Origin: Colwellia maritima
Lineage (GTDB): Bacteria; Pseudomonadota; Gammaproteobacteria; Enterobacterales; Alteromonadaceae
Direction of reading: 5' to 3'
NCBI RefSeq assembly: GCF_022669015.1
Contig: NZ_JAKKSL010000001.1
Location: 248,001-312,000, forward strand
DNA length: 64,000 nt
The position numbers and the translations under genes are program-made. The notes under the pieces were generated by a model, which did not search any database, was not told the DNA's origin, and saw only the letters and a list, made by a program, of their open reading frames with translations. Shown one piece after another: positions 12,984-26,261 of the stretch. Every line of letters begins with the position of its first letter. Within the stretch, counting starts at the first letter, position 1.

Positions 12984-13499
12984 TATTTAAGCCGCTTAAC
13001 TCTGATACTACGCTGACTACCTTCTACAAACAAATATACGGAACCCAAACTTCCCTTTAGTAAACGTATATCATTCCCAACTTTTAAATTTAATCTTGAT
13101 GTATCTGTTTGTTGCCATTTCTGGCCATTTTTTAAAGAGATCACCCACTGACCCCTTAATAATTTTTGTAACTTACTAATTGTCCCTGTAATACTAACAA
13201 GTTCTATGTCATCTCCAGTTTTTTTAATATCTTCTTTGGAAAAGTCTGCTATTTTTTGAGCTTCTTCTCGTTTAGCCTGTTTTATTTGGGAAACTAATTT
13301 ATCGCTTTCCTGTTCTGTTGTTAAATTTACAACTGTGTTACTTGCTAATTTATCAAAACAAGTCAAGCGTTCACCATCATTTGAAATCTTTGGTACACAT
13401 TGATAATCTATCAACTAATTTTGCCGAGTTACTCGCATACGTATCTACCGATACTAGTAAAATAAAAGTAATAACTATTGTTACTATTTTGATATTCAT
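12983..13499 (-). CDS. Small exported protein of unknown function in the tat operon (frameshifted)
   Basis: I do not recognise a named family. The long frame (from about 13410 to 12983) reads [22 protein letters not shown], a Cys-x(n)-ERLxCxD pattern found in several small secreted proteins, then a charged coiled-coil-like stretch ([19 protein letters not shown]) and a beta-rich C-terminal half ending in basic residues. In the neighbouring frame an ATG at 13499 opens a signal peptide ([22 protein letters not shown]), so one extra base near 13405-13412 separates leader and body. The corrected length is about 171 residues. The leader overlaps the 3' end of tatC by 71 bases, and the stop abuts tatD, so it is cotranscribed with tat genes. 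Confidence 0.7.
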
Positions 13500-14277
13500 A
13501 TTTCATTTTTTCTAATTCTTCATCTTCTTTGTGATACAAAGAAGCGATAATAATTCCCAACTCAAATAAGATCAGCATAGGTATGGCAAGCATAGATTGA
13601 GAAATGATATCAGGAGGAGTAAGTAACATACCGACAACAAAGGCACCAACAACGACATACGGACGTTTTTCTCGCAGACTATTTGGGCTAGTAACGCCAG
13701 TCCAACATAGTAATATTATCGCGATAGGGATTTCGAAGGCTGCGCCAAAAGCAAAAAACAATTTTAATACAAAATCAAGATAACTACTAATATCAGTCGC
13801 AATTACAACACCTTCAGGTGCTACTGAAGTAAAAAAAGCAAATACGACAGGGAAAACTAAAAAATAAGCAAAGGCAATACCACCATAAAAAAGCAATGTT
13901 GACCCGAGCATTAAAGGTGCAATTAATTTCTTTTCATTACGATATAATCCTGGAGCAATAAAAGACCAAATTTGATACAAAATATGAGGCATTGCTATAA
14001 AAATCGAAAGCACTATGGTTAACTTAAAAGGTGCAAAAAAAGGAGAGGCAACATCGGTTGCAATCATTTGTGAACCAGAAGGCATAGTCTGAAGTAAAGG
14101 TTGCGCCAAATACTGATAGATATCTTGCGCAAAGTAAACCAAACTACAAAACACTAAGATAACGCCTAATACTGCACGCAATAAACGAGATCTTAATTCG
14201 AGTAGATGATCAAAAAGTGTTACACTTTTTTGTGTAGCTTCCGAGGATGTCTGATTCGATTGATTAGTTGAATTCAT
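13429..14277 (-). CDS. tatC: Twin-arginine translocase subunit TatC
   Basis: Multispanning receptor subunit of the Tat protein export pathway. [19 protein letters not shown] near the N-terminus is the conserved signal-recognition loop, followed by six hydrophobic segments with the familiar [25 protein letters not shown] region (in pieces) and [14 protein letters not shown]. Its 282 residues exceed the 258 of E. coli TatC: the last 20 or so ([20 protein letters not shown]) overlap the signal peptide of the next gene and are not obviously conserved, so the true end could be shorter if an indel hides an earlier stop. Its start overlaps the tatB stop by 4 bases. Confidence 0.95.
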   Translation of the reverse strand: MNSTNQSNQTSSEATQKSVTLFDHLLELRSRLLRAVLGVILVFCSLVYFAQDIYQYLAQPLLQTMPSGSQMIATDVASPFFAPFKLTIVLSIFIAMPHILYQIWSFIAPGLYRNEKKLIAPLMLGSTLLFYGGIAFAYFLVFPVVFAFFTSVAPEGVVIATDISSYLDFVLKLFFAFGAAFEIPIAIILLCWTGVTSPNSLREKRPYVVVGAFVVGMLLTPPDIISQSMLAIPMLILFELGIIIASLYHKEDEELEKMKYEYQNSNNSYYFYFTSIGRYVCE

Positions 14278-14741
14278 TTGTCTTTAACATTGTTGTCTAT
14301 AACATCAGTATCATTTATTTGAGAATGATCTAAATTGTCATTATTCAGTTCTTGTTCATTATCCTCCAATGCAGATGCCCCTTTCTGGGTAACCTTTGAA
14401 TTAGCAAGTGAAGTAGATATCATCGAATCTAAAGCTGTTCTATCTACCTTTTTGAATGGTTCATTAACCATCGCTGTAGCTTCTTGTAAGGATTTAACAG
14501 ATTCTGCTACTTCAGGTGAAAGATTTGCCATATTCCCTTGCTCTGCCTTTTTCAAATTAGCATGCAATTCGTGAATTCTCAGCTCTTCGGACAGTTCCGC
14601 TTTTACTGTATCGCTAAACTTTCGCGCGCCAGTTATCCAACCTCTTACAGTTCTTACAGCAACAGGTAAACGTTCAGGACCTAATACAACTAGCCCCATA
14701 ACACCAATCAGCATTAGCTCCCAAAAACCTATATCAAACAT
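14274..14741 (-). CDS. tatB: Sec-independent translocase subunit TatB
   Basis: TatB partners TatC in binding twin-arginine substrates. It has the single N-terminal transmembrane helix and hinge [30 protein letters not shown], then the amphipathic helix ([19 protein letters not shown]) and a long acidic cytoplasmic tail. Its 155 residues are in the usual range. It lies 3 bases after tatA and overlaps tatC, a tight operon. Confidence 0.95.
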   Translation of the reverse strand: MFDIGFWELMLIGVMGLVVLGPERLPVAVRTVRGWITGARKFSDTVKAELSEELRIHELHANLKKAEQGNMANLSPEVAESVKSLQEATAMVNEPFKKVDRTALDSMISTSLANSKVTQKGASALEDNEQELNNDNLDHSQINDTDVIDNNVKDK

Positions 14742-14744
14742 TAG

Positions 14745-14993
14745 TTATGCCTGACTATTTTCTTTATGGCTTTCTTTTTTACTTGCTTCGGTTGCTGCAG
14801 CTGATTTATCTGCCAAAGAATCTGCACTACCTTCTGATTTTGTTTCTGATTCTTTATCATCAGTTACTGCATTTTTGAAACCTTTAATTGCCGAGCCTAA
14901 ATCGCCCCCAAGATTACGTAATTTTTTAGTGCCAAATAATAAAACAATAATAAGTGCAACAATTAATAATTGCCAAATACCAATACCACCCAT
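14745..14993 (-). CDS. tatA: Sec-independent translocase subunit TatA
   Basis: Pore-forming Tat subunit of 82 residues: [20 protein letters not shown] transmembrane helix with the [21 protein letters not shown] hinge/amphipathic helix, then a polar Ser/Glu/Lys tail. First gene of tatABC. A purine-rich RBS (AGGAGC) precedes the ATG at 14993. Confidence 0.96.
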   Translation of the reverse strand: MGGIGIWQLLIVALIIVLLFGTKKLRNLGGDLGSAIKGFKNAVTDDKESETKSEGSADSLADKSAAATEASKKESHKENSQA

Positions 14994-15133
14994 AACAAGC
15001 TCCTATAAACAATTTAACAGCAGTATACACCGAAACTAATTGAGTAAACGAGTAAAACCCTATATTGTTTTAAAAAATTATGAGCTAAGACAAATTTTAT
15101 GAAATGCTAATACACCTTTGTGAATAAGTACCA

Positions 15134-16693
15134 TTAGGCACAACTCTTTGTTTTACTAATTGATAAGCCTTTTTGAAGTTTCTCAGGTTTACTTATATGG
15201 TAACCCTGCCCAAAATCACAGCCTACAGAATGTAATTTTTTCTTAACGTTTTCACTTTCAATTCCTTCTGCAACTAATCGATATCCGTATTGTTCTCCTA
15301 GATCATGTAACGCTTTTACTAAGGGCAAATTCCTATCACTATTTGTTAAAGTACGAATAAACCCACGATCTAACTTTATAAACTCAAACGGGTAATTATG
15401 TAGAAAATTAAAAGACGAAACGCCTGATGCGTAATCATCTAAGGCTAATTTGACCCCGATACTTTTTAATTTACGTAAGCCTTTGAGAGAAAGCTCTTCA
15501 TGTTGAGAAAAAGCAGTTTCATTAAACTCTAAAATAAGCCTTTGAGGTTCAAAGTCTTGATCATTTATCAAAGCAACAAGCTTATTAAGTTGATTAGCTT
15601 GTGTTAAATGTCTACCCGATAAATTAATGGCAATAAAAGCATGTCGGTTGTCTGGATCATTTTTTAATTCCTGTAACTGTCTGGCTACTTCTTCAACAAC
15701 CCAGGTTTCGATTGTCAGAATAATTCCTGTTTCTTCTGCAAGATGCAAAAAATGGCTTGGGGTTAACAAACCTTTTTTTGGATGATTCCACCGAAGCAGA
15801 GCTTCAAAACCAATAATTTTTTTACAACTTAAATCTGATATTTTTTGGTAATGTAGTTCAAACTGATCTTGTTCTATCCCTATTCTTAACTCTTGTTCTA
15901 AGGTCATCGTTGCAAGGAGTTTATCTCGCATACTATCATCAAAAAAAACAAAACGACCGCGTCCTAAACTCTTTGCTTGATACATTGCGGCGTCTGCGTC
16001 ACGTAATACTTCATCAGAATTTTGATAATGTTCATTACACAAGGCAATACCAATACTAGCACTGGAATACAGAGTGTTACTCTCAATTAAATAGGGTTTT
16101 TCTATACTGCTTATAATACGGTTAGCAACATCCTCAACATTTTCAGATTGCAGCGAATCTAACAAAATAACAAATTCATCGCCCCCAAGACGAGCTAAAA
16201 CATCATTATCTCGTACACAAGCATTAAGCCTAGTTGCAATTTCAACAAGAAAAGTATCACCTGCGTGATGCCCTAATGTATCATTTATAATCTTAAATCT
16301 ATCAAGATCGATAAATAACACCGCAAAGCGTTGGTCGGGGTGGCGTTTTAAGTGACTGATAGCATGACTTAACCTATCTGAAAACATTGCACGGTTAGGG
16401 AGCTTAGTTAATGAATCATGATGAGCATCAAAATAAAGCTGTTGCTCTGCTTTAACTCTTTCAGCTATTTGCAAACGTAAATTGGTGTTCGCTGTTTCAA
16501 GTTCATGAGTTCGTTCTTCGACAAGTGCTTCGAGTTCTGATTTGTAGCCACGTCTCAAATCTTCATTGAAAGCATTTGCTCGCTTAAGCTGTTCATTTGC
16601 TGAATATAAATCTTGTAATAATATTTGTACTTCAGCATGTTCAGTTGCGTTGTTATTTAGACAATTTATCCTTGGTTCCATCAAGGTTCCCAT
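15134..16693 (-). CDS. GGDEF-EAL cyclic-di-GMP protein
   Basis: A soluble 519-residue protein with a coiled-coil N-terminus (about residues 20-95, heptads around ELEALVEERTHELETANTNL), a GGDEF domain (about 95-255) with intact RLGGDEF, and an EAL domain (about 265-510) with GFEALLRWNH, the ENET-like LILEFNETAF, the DDYASG metal-site motif and EGIE near the end. All key residues look present, so it could have cyclase, phosphodiesterase or both activities; mixed proteins are often phosphodiesterases tuned by GGDEF. No transmembrane or PAS domain is seen. The start is likely MGTLMEPRIN or the ATG four codons later. It is transcribed away from the rRNA operon trailer. Confidence 0.92.
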   Translation of the reverse strand: MGTLMEPRINCLNNNATEHAEVQILLQDLYSANEQLKRANAFNEDLRRGYKSELEALVEERTHELETANTNLRLQIAERVKAEQQLYFDAHHDSLTKLPNRAMFSDRLSHAISHLKRHPDQRFAVLFIDLDRFKIINDTLGHHAGDTFLVEIATRLNACVRDNDVLARLGGDEFVILLDSLQSENVEDVANRIISSIEKPYLIESNTLYSSASIGIALCNEHYQNSDEVLRDADAAMYQAKSLGRGRFVFFDDSMRDKLLATMTLEQELRIGIEQDQFELHYQKISDLSCKKIIGFEALLRWNHPKKGLLTPSHFLHLAEETGIILTIETWVVEEVARQLQELKNDPDNRHAFIAINLSGRHLTQANQLNKLVALINDQDFEPQRLILEFNETAFSQHEELSLKGLRKLKSIGVKLALDDYASGVSSFNFLHNYPFEFIKLDRGFIRTLTNSDRNLPLVKALHDLGEQYGYRLVAEGIESENVKKKLHSVGCDFGQGYHISKPEKLQKGLSISKTKSCA

Positions 16694-16884
16694 TTATATA
16701 CATCAAACTCAAACAAGGAGCTATTGATATAATTTATTATTAGTATTATTTTTGAGCAAGTAGTGTAACAAAAATTAATCAAGTGGCTAGTACTAAATGA
16801 CCTATTTACATAATTTTTTTAATTCCCAAACAGCACAAAGCACGTCACTTATGTAACAGGCTTCTCCCTTATACTTTTAATAAA
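16694..16884. other. Spacer between the GGDEF-EAL gene and the 5S remnant
   Basis: AT-rich intergenic DNA that should contain the promoter of the GGDEF-EAL gene. I see no gene. Near 16852-16870 the bases GGCTTCTCCCTTA resemble the arm that follows the rRNA terminator, which suggests the 5S duplication reached this far. Confidence 0.4.
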
Positions 16885-17045
16885 AGAAGTTTAGCAATGT
16901 ACTACGCTCACCTAAAGAGAAGAACACCCACACGCTTTGCACCATCCGGCGCTACTGCGTTTCACTTCTGGGCGCCGCGGCAGTATGTGCGAATAGAGTC
17001 AGGTGGTGCCACTGCGCTATTGTTACTGTTGTGCTATTGTCGTTA
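16885..17045 (-). pseudogene. Degenerate 5S rRNA copy
   Basis: A decayed duplicate of the 5S gene located just beyond the rRNA terminator and in the same orientation. Shared exact blocks with the intact 5S (17112-17227) include AGAAGTTTAGCAATGT at the 3' end, CGGCGCTACTGCGTTTCACT followed by TCTG in the middle, GAGTCAGGTGGT and GCGCTATTGT at the 5' end. In between there are many substitutions and inserted bases, and a second short copy of GTGCTATTGTCG follows at 17030-17041. It cannot fold as a normal 5S. It may be the leftover of a tandem 5S or of a recombined second rRNA operon end. Confidence 0.8.
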
Positions 17046-17071
17046 ATTTTATTTTTAAATTTCATACAGCA

Positions 17072-17104
17072 AAAAGCCCGACTCTTTCGAATCGGGCTTC
17101 TCTT
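17072..17104 (-). terminator. rRNA operon terminator
   Basis: Stem GCCCGA / TCGGGC (17076-17097), extendable with the AAGAG/CTCTT and TTCGAA bases of the loop, preceded on the plus strand by A5 that becomes the U-tract on the minus strand. It is 15 bases beyond the 5S 3' end and is the typical Rho-independent end of an rrn operon. Confidence 0.85.
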
Positions 17105-17111
17105 AATAGAA

Positions 17112-17227
17112 GTTTAGCAATGTCCTACTCTCACATGGGAACTCCCACACTACCATCGGCGCTACTGCGTTTCACTTCTGAGTTCGGAATGGAGTCAGGT
17201 GGTACCACAGCGCTATTGTCGCTAAAC
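17112..17227 (-). rRNA. rrf: 5S ribosomal RNA
   Basis: About 116 nt. The 5' and 3' ends pair (GTTTAGC / GCTAAAC), and the internal ACTCCATTCCGAACTCAGAA loop region is standard gammaproteobacterial 5S. It follows the 23S gene by about 180 bases, and the terminator follows at once. Confidence 0.96.
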
Positions 17228-17404
17228 AAAAACTTTTTAATCACTCAACTTACGTTGGTAATTAGCAATCTTGGAAAACACTTAAGCAAGAATATTCTTA
17301 CCTACGATATAAATACATTTATTCATTCAAGTCTCACGTGCGTGATGTTGCTATTCTCATAGCCTTTATTTGTCAGTCTTCACACAAAACCACTTGGGTG
17401 TTGT

Positions 17405-20297
<2,893 letters not shown>

Positions 20298-20977
20298 ATA
20301 CAACCCCAAATTGTTTCATTGTCTTTTGATTGTTATACTGTGTTGCTTACGTGTTTGCGTAGAAGAAACTACACGTCACAAATAAGCGTCTTGTCTAACA
20401 AGCAAAAATCCTGCGAAAAATCATTTTTCTTATAATAAGAGAAAAGACATTTCAAACATTTTAGACTACTCGGTGACTAAACCGAGTTAATTGTAAAGTC
20501 TGACATTTTCACGCACTTCACTTCATTTATTGCTAAATAAAAGTGATGAGTTACTTGAATAAGAGCTCATAACATTTGTTTAAAAACAAACGTTAAAAAC
20601 AATTTGATAAGACATTCGAGGAGAACGCCTTATCACCATTACTTACCCACGATATTGGATAAATAACAGCTTGATATTTATAGTTATGCGAGCAACAGCG
20701 CGACACCGTGCTTGCCCTATAAATATCGGTATTTATATCAGCTTTCCAGATTGTTAAAGAACTCATCTCTTAGTCGCATTCGCTAAGAAATTTGGTTTAA
20801 AAAACCAAATTTAAAGTGTCATAAAAAGCGTAAATATATTTACCCCTACAACCGTTTAAATTTGGTCTCTTTCTTTTGTGAAGAAGTTAAATACAATTCA
20901 AGTTAGACAAGGCATTTAATAGCGAAGCTTAGTCTTTTCTAAGCGAGTTATTAAATAACGCGGTATAACGAAGAATT
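20298..20977 (-). other. 16S-23S spacer, tRNA-to-23S part
   Basis: About 680 bases of transcribed spacer. It holds a boxA-type antitermination element (GTTCTTTAACAA, plus-strand 20751-20762) about 455 bases before the 23S 5' end and sequences that can pair with the 3' flank of 23S for RNase III processing. No tRNA-Ala gene is present, unlike many gammaproteobacterial spacers, and I see no protein gene. Confidence 0.7.
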
Positions 20978-21054
<77 letters not shown>

Positions 21055-21281
21055 ATTTTACGCTTGTCCTTTTACTTAATTTCATCGTTGTACTCGTTAT
21101 TTGCTTGTCATTACCAGACGGTAACTTCAACGCTCATACCTCGCACGCCTTGAACTAAAGTAAAATTACTTCGCCTAAACGATCTGAAACTAACATTAAG
21201 AACTTCTTCATTTTCGTCATCATACAATTTGTGTGAACACTCGTGAATCCGAGGATTCCATTAATCGTTTTTACTTCAAGA

Positions 21282-22818
<1,537 letters not shown>

Positions 22819-23083
22819 AAAATCGTTTGTGTAACCTCACCCTTTTTACCGAAGTAATAATGATGTGTTACTGCTCAATGAATTCTGTCGTGATACTTAC
22901 TTAGCTTATAAAAGCCAAAGTAAATATCGCATTACATATATAAGTATTACCTTTCCGAAGAAAAGTATTCATTTATGTGAACATCATTCATTAAAGCGTT
23001 TTTTTGTTCTCGCTAATAAAAGCTAAAGAACTATGTAAAAACAAGTTAATGTGAGTATCCACACAAATTGCATGATAACTAAT

Positions 23084-23095
23084 TGTTAAAGAACA
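23084..23095 (-). promoter_or_regulatory. rrn leader boxA
   Basis: Minus strand reads TGTTCTTTAACA, close to the E. coli rrn boxA (TGCTCTTTAACA), about 265 bases before 16S. This NusB/NusE-binding element drives antitermination of rRNA transcription. A matching copy sits ahead of 23S. Confidence 0.8.
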
Positions 23096-23185
23096 TCTTC
23101 TTAAGAAGATAAGTAAGAATCGCATTCGTTCGTTACTTTGGAATTAACCTTTGCTTCGTTGCTGTTGCCCCGAAGCAGGATGCGT

Positions 23186-23213
23186 ATCATACGCTTCCGA
23201 GTTTTGATGTCAA
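23186..23213 (-). promoter_or_regulatory. rrn promoter, proximal (P2)
   Basis: Minus strand: -35 TTGACA (23213-23208), 16-bp spacer, -10 TATGAT (23191-23186), followed by a CG-containing discriminator ACGCATCC. About 370 bases before 16S. The strong consensus and short spacer are typical of rRNA promoters. Confidence 0.85.
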
Positions 23214-23368
23214 CGTTTTTTTGAATTTATTTAAAAGTTTTTTTAAACTTCCAAGCTTTTCATTTTAAAACGTTAAGTTAACTTGTTTACTTAAATAAGT
23301 AGCGAGATAACTTATCAAAACATCCAGTTGGTTAAGCTTTTTGGCTGAACCCCTTGGAACTGGAGCGC

Positions 23369-23396
23369 ATTGTAGAGATTTATATGCTGACGTCAA
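23369..23396 (-). promoter_or_regulatory. rrn promoter, distal (P1)
   Basis: Minus strand: -35 TTGACG (23396-23391), 16-bp spacer, -10 TACAAT (23374-23369), then the GC-rich discriminator GCGCTCC typical of stringently controlled rRNA promoters. A/T-rich DNA upstream could be an UP element. Confidence 0.85.
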
Positions 23397-23626
23397 CTCT
23401 TTTTTGTAAAAAAAACGTAATAATTGTTTAACTGCTTAGCATTCGTACAAACCCTGCCAATATTGCGGTTTTATTATGCTGTAACGTTCAATGTTACTAT
23501 TTTCTTTAATAGCTAAGTCGTTACTTTCATCAATTATATATATGCTGTTAATTATAATTATTATTTTATTATGTTATTTTGTCATCATGTATTCTAATTT
23601 AATCAACTCTTGTACAAGGTAATTTT

Positions 23627-24166
23627 ATGACTTCCCCAAACTTAAGAAAATACAATGACACATTCCCAATTTTGGGTAATGGTAATTATATTGATATCTC
23701 TTCAGTGCTTGTTGGCGATATCACCCTAGAAGATGATGTTAGTATTTGGCCCTTAGTTGCAGCCCGCGGTGATGTAAATACGATTACTATCGGCGCAAGA
23801 ACTAATGTTCAAGATGGTACGGTTTTACACGTAACCCGTAGAAGCACCCAGAATCCTAACGGTAACCCTTTAATTATTGGTGCCGATGTAACAATTGGCC
23901 ATAAATGCATGTTACATGGGTGTACATTAGGCGATCGTATTCTTGTAGGGATGGGTGCTATTATTATGGATGGTGCAATTATTGAAAATGATGTTTTTAT
24001 CGGAGCCGGAAGTTTAGTTCCCCCTAACAAGACATTACTAAGTGGTTACCTTTATGTAGGTAACCCTGTGAAACAGGTTAGAAAACTAAAAGATAGTGAA
24101 TTACATTTCTTAAAACAGTCAGCAATAAATTATATTAATTTAAAAAATGACTATTTGGCTCAGTAA
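23627..24166 (+). CDS. yrdA: Gamma-carbonic-anhydrase-like protein YrdA
   Basis: A left-handed beta-helix hexapeptide-repeat protein of 179 residues. It has repeated V/I-x-I-G turns and the gamma-CA-type histidines VLHVT and TIGHKCMLHGC (roughly residues 73-75, 91-100), which bind metal in CamH-type proteins. Whether it hydrates CO2 is uncertain for this subfamily. In E. coli yrdA also lies beside yrdB and aroE, as here, where those genes converge on it. The ATG at 23627 follows an AAGGT ribosome binding site. Confidence 0.9.
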   Translation: MTSPNLRKYNDTFPILGNGNYIDISSVLVGDITLEDDVSIWPLVAARGDVNTITIGARTNVQDGTVLHVTRRSTQNPNGNPLIIGADVTIGHKCMLHGCTLGDRILVGMGAIIMDGAIIENDVFIGAGSLVPPNKTLLSGYLYVGNPVKQVRKLKDSELHFLKQSAINYINLKNDYLAQ

Positions 24167-24220
24167 TGCTAAACCTTATATTAATTTATAATGATGTAAT
24201 AGTTATCGTTATTTAAATCA

Positions 24221-24451
24221 TTAAATTTTTATATGGATTACATCGCCTTCCAATTCATTCTTTTCGAACCAGAGCTCAACTATCTCTTCAATATCAAATT
24301 TTGTGCAGTTATCAATATATTCTAATTTTTCTAATTGCGCCGAATGACAGTAAATAGTAACAAGTTGTCCTGATGCTTGTGCAGTAAAGCACCAAGCAGC
24401 TTGTTTTTCATCAAATACCAAATCATCATTAAATAAAATTGCTTGGTTCAT
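24221..24451 (-). CDS. yrdB: DUF1488 family protein YrdB
   Basis: A 76-residue protein of the DUF1488 family: N-terminal NQAILFNDDLVFDEKQAAWCFTA followed by a small alpha/beta body. Its function is not known. It directly follows aroE by 9 bases on the same strand, the aroE-yrdB order of E. coli, so it is probably cotranscribed. The frame is intact. Confidence 0.82.
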   Translation of the reverse strand: MNQAILFNDDLVFDEKQAAWCFTAQASGQLVTIYCHSAQLEKLEYIDNCTKFDIEEIVELWFEKNELEGDVIHIKI

Positions 24452-24460
24452 AGCTTTTCC

Positions 24461-25274
24461 TTATGAAAAGGATGATTTTAATTTCAAGATAACTGAATCA
24501 ACACTTGGCCTAATCCCTCTCCAAATATAAAAACTTTCCGCTGCTTGTCCAACAAGCATACCTAAGCCATCAATAACTTTTTTAGCCTTTAGTGCTTTTG
24601 CTTTTTGCAAAAATGGCGTTAGCTCTTTTCCATAAGTCATATCATAACAAACGCAGTTTTCCGTAATAAGCTTCTCAGATATAGGTAAGCCATTACCAGT
24701 CAAACCAAACAGAAGTTGCGTTGATAATAATATCAAACACCTGTTCATTAGCTTCATCAAATGAGCAAGCTGAAAGTGGTTTATTTGTGTATTGCTCGAC
24801 TATCGATTGTGCTTTAGATACAGTTCTATTAGCAATAGTTAAAGATTCAGGGTTTTGATCTAATAAAGGTAAAACTACGCCCTTCGACGCCCCACCCGCT
24901 CCGAGTAATAATATTCGGCTGCTTTCAAGCTGAACATTATTGGCAAGTAGGTCATTTACTAAACCAACACCATCTGTCGTATCGCCATATATTTTACCGT
25001 TTTTAAACGTTAGTGTGTTGACCGCACCAGAAAACTTAGCATGCGCAGTTAACTCATCACACATAGCCATCGCTTGCTCTTTGAATGGTGCCGTTACATT
25101 AGCTCCTTTACCACCTTGAGCAATAAATTTTGTTACTGTCTCCTTGAAGCTATCTAATTCTGAAAATTGCGTTTCATAATTAAGAGATTGATTTGTTTCT
25201 TTAGCAAAACACTGATGAATTAACGGTGAGCGTGATTGTTTTATTGGGTTACCAAAAACACGATATTGATCCAT
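24461..25274 (-). CDS. aroE: Shikimate dehydrogenase AroE (one frameshift)
   Basis: NADP-dependent reduction of 3-dehydroshikimate in aromatic amino-acid synthesis. MDQYRVFGNPIKQSRSP opens the protein. GGKGANVTAPFKEQAM contains the catalytic lysine, DTTDGVGLVNDL the substrate aspartate and LLLGAGGASKGVVLPL the nucleotide loop. After INATS one extra base near 24708 breaks the frame; removal gives GLTGNGLPISEKLI and on to CYDMTYGKELTPFL and GMLVGQAAESFYIWRG. The corrected length is 270 residues (E. coli 272). Confidence 0.95.
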
Positions 25275-25332
25275 AAAATTTACCTAAGATTATAATTATA
25301 GGTAGACTAACCGAATTGGTGTTTTAAGGACA

Positions 25333-25364
25333 TAAAAAAAGCAGTATCGGATTACTGCTTTTTA
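25333..25364 (-). terminator. ompW terminator
   Basis: Stem AGCAGTA / TACTGCT (25340-25359) with A7 on the left and T5 on the right, about 25 bases beyond the ompW stop on the minus strand. The symmetrical flanks make it potentially bidirectional, but no plus-strand gene ends here. Confidence 0.85.
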
Positions 25365-25389
25365 TTCTTATTTATATTTTAACATTGTA

Positions 25390-26061
25390 TTAAAATTTAT
25401 AGCCAACCATTAATGAATAAACCATTGGATCAACATCTACTTTCGCTTTACCAATATTGTCACCCGCTACATCAAATGTTGCATCTGTAGAAATATCAAT
25501 ATATCGTGCAGAAAAATTCACCGACCAATTTTCATCAATTTCATAGTCTGCTCCTAGTTGTACAGCAAAACCAAATGAGCCGTCTAGTTTTAAATTAGTT
25601 AACCCTAAGCTTTTTGGTGCGGCCTCAAACTCTTCGTTAAAAAAGTGCGTATAATTAATGCCTACACCCACATAAGGTTTAAAAGCAGAATTCATATCAA
25701 TGTAGTAAAGCGCACTTAATGTAGGTGGCAAATGTGTGACTTCGGCAAGCTTAGCGCCATCAACACCTAAAACTGCGTTAGGATCATAAATAGTAACGTC
25801 ATGTGTAAACGGAGTTGCCGCTAATAATTCTACGGCCCAGTTACTGTCATAAAAGTATACTAAGTTTAAACCGAGTTGAGTATTATCATCAACGGAAAGT
25901 GACATGGTAGAATCAGCACCAGAGAGTAAAACGGCTGCGTTTTCACTATCAGGATTAACCGATGTTGCTCCTCCTCTTACTAAAATATCACCTGCTTGAT
26001 GAGCAAGAACAGCTGTTGAAAGACTTGATAATAATGCAATTGTTAATAATGATTTTTTCAT
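25390..26061 (-). CDS. ompW: OmpW family outer-membrane beta-barrel protein
   Basis: An eight-stranded OmpW-type barrel. MKKSLLTIALLSSLSTAVLA is a signal peptide (start chosen at ATG 26061; the upstream in-frame start at 26106 would bury it). The mature protein begins HQAGDILVRGGATSVNPD, a family hallmark, has alternating strands such as FKPYVGVGINYTHFF and WSVNFSARYIDI, and ends in the barrel-sorting Phe (YKF). The family forms a narrow hydrophobic channel and is often linked to oxygen or stress control. Upstream FNR-like and CRP-like sites support regulation by oxygen and cAMP. Confidence 0.92.
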   Translation of the reverse strand: MKKSLLTIALLSSLSTAVLAHQAGDILVRGGATSVNPDSENAAVLLSGADSTMSLSVDDNTQLGLNLVYFYDSNWAVELLAATPFTHDVTIYDPNAVLGVDGAKLAEVTHLPPTLSALYYIDMNSAFKPYVGVGINYTHFFNEEFEAAPKSLGLTNLKLDGSFGFAVQLGADYEIDENWSVNFSARYIDISTDATFDVAGDNIGKAKVDVDPMVYSLMVGYKF

Positions 26062-26166
26062 AATATATATCCCTAAATAATTTGTGGATATAATAGATCT
26101 ATTCACTTTTAAAAACTTGATTTAGCGCAATGTTTTCAAGTTAGATAATTGATGAACTAGATAATA

Positions 26167-26180
26167 TTGATTTAAATCAA
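26167..26180 (-). promoter_or_regulatory. FNR-type box upstream of ompW
   Basis: TTGATTTAAATCAA, an exact match to the FNR consensus TTGAT-N4-ATCAA and a perfect palindrome, about 106 bases upstream of the ompW ATG. E. coli ompW is known to respond to FNR. No -10/-35 could be placed with certainty, so activation or repression cannot be told. Confidence 0.7.
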
Positions 26181-26227
26181 CTTATGCGATTGTTTTATTA
26201 TACCAAAAACAAAACAAAAACAATGAG

Positions 26228-26243
26228 TGTGATATTTATCACA
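26228..26243 (-). promoter_or_regulatory. CRP-type site upstream of ompW
   Basis: TGTGATATTTATCACA matches TGTGA-N6-TCACA exactly. It is centred about 175 bases upstream of the ompW ATG and just downstream of the tsaC stop, so ompW is the only sensible target. Confidence 0.7.
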
Positions 26244-26261
26244 GAGATATGTTATTAAATA

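Larger units (their letters stand above)
22819..23626 (-). promoter_or_regulatory. rRNA operon promoter and leader region
   Basis: Roughly 800 bases without a protein gene. On the minus strand it holds two sigma-70 promoters (listed separately), a long leader and a boxA element. The last 200 bases toward 23626 also have to carry the promoter of the plus-strand carbonic-anhydrase-like gene. UP elements are plausible in the A/T tracts at 23398-23420, directly upstream of the distal -35. Confidence 0.75.

Noticed and set aside
24461..24760. Independent 99-residue gene at the aroE 3' end
   Set aside because: It is the C-terminus of AroE in the shifted frame; the first 20 residues are out-of-frame noise.
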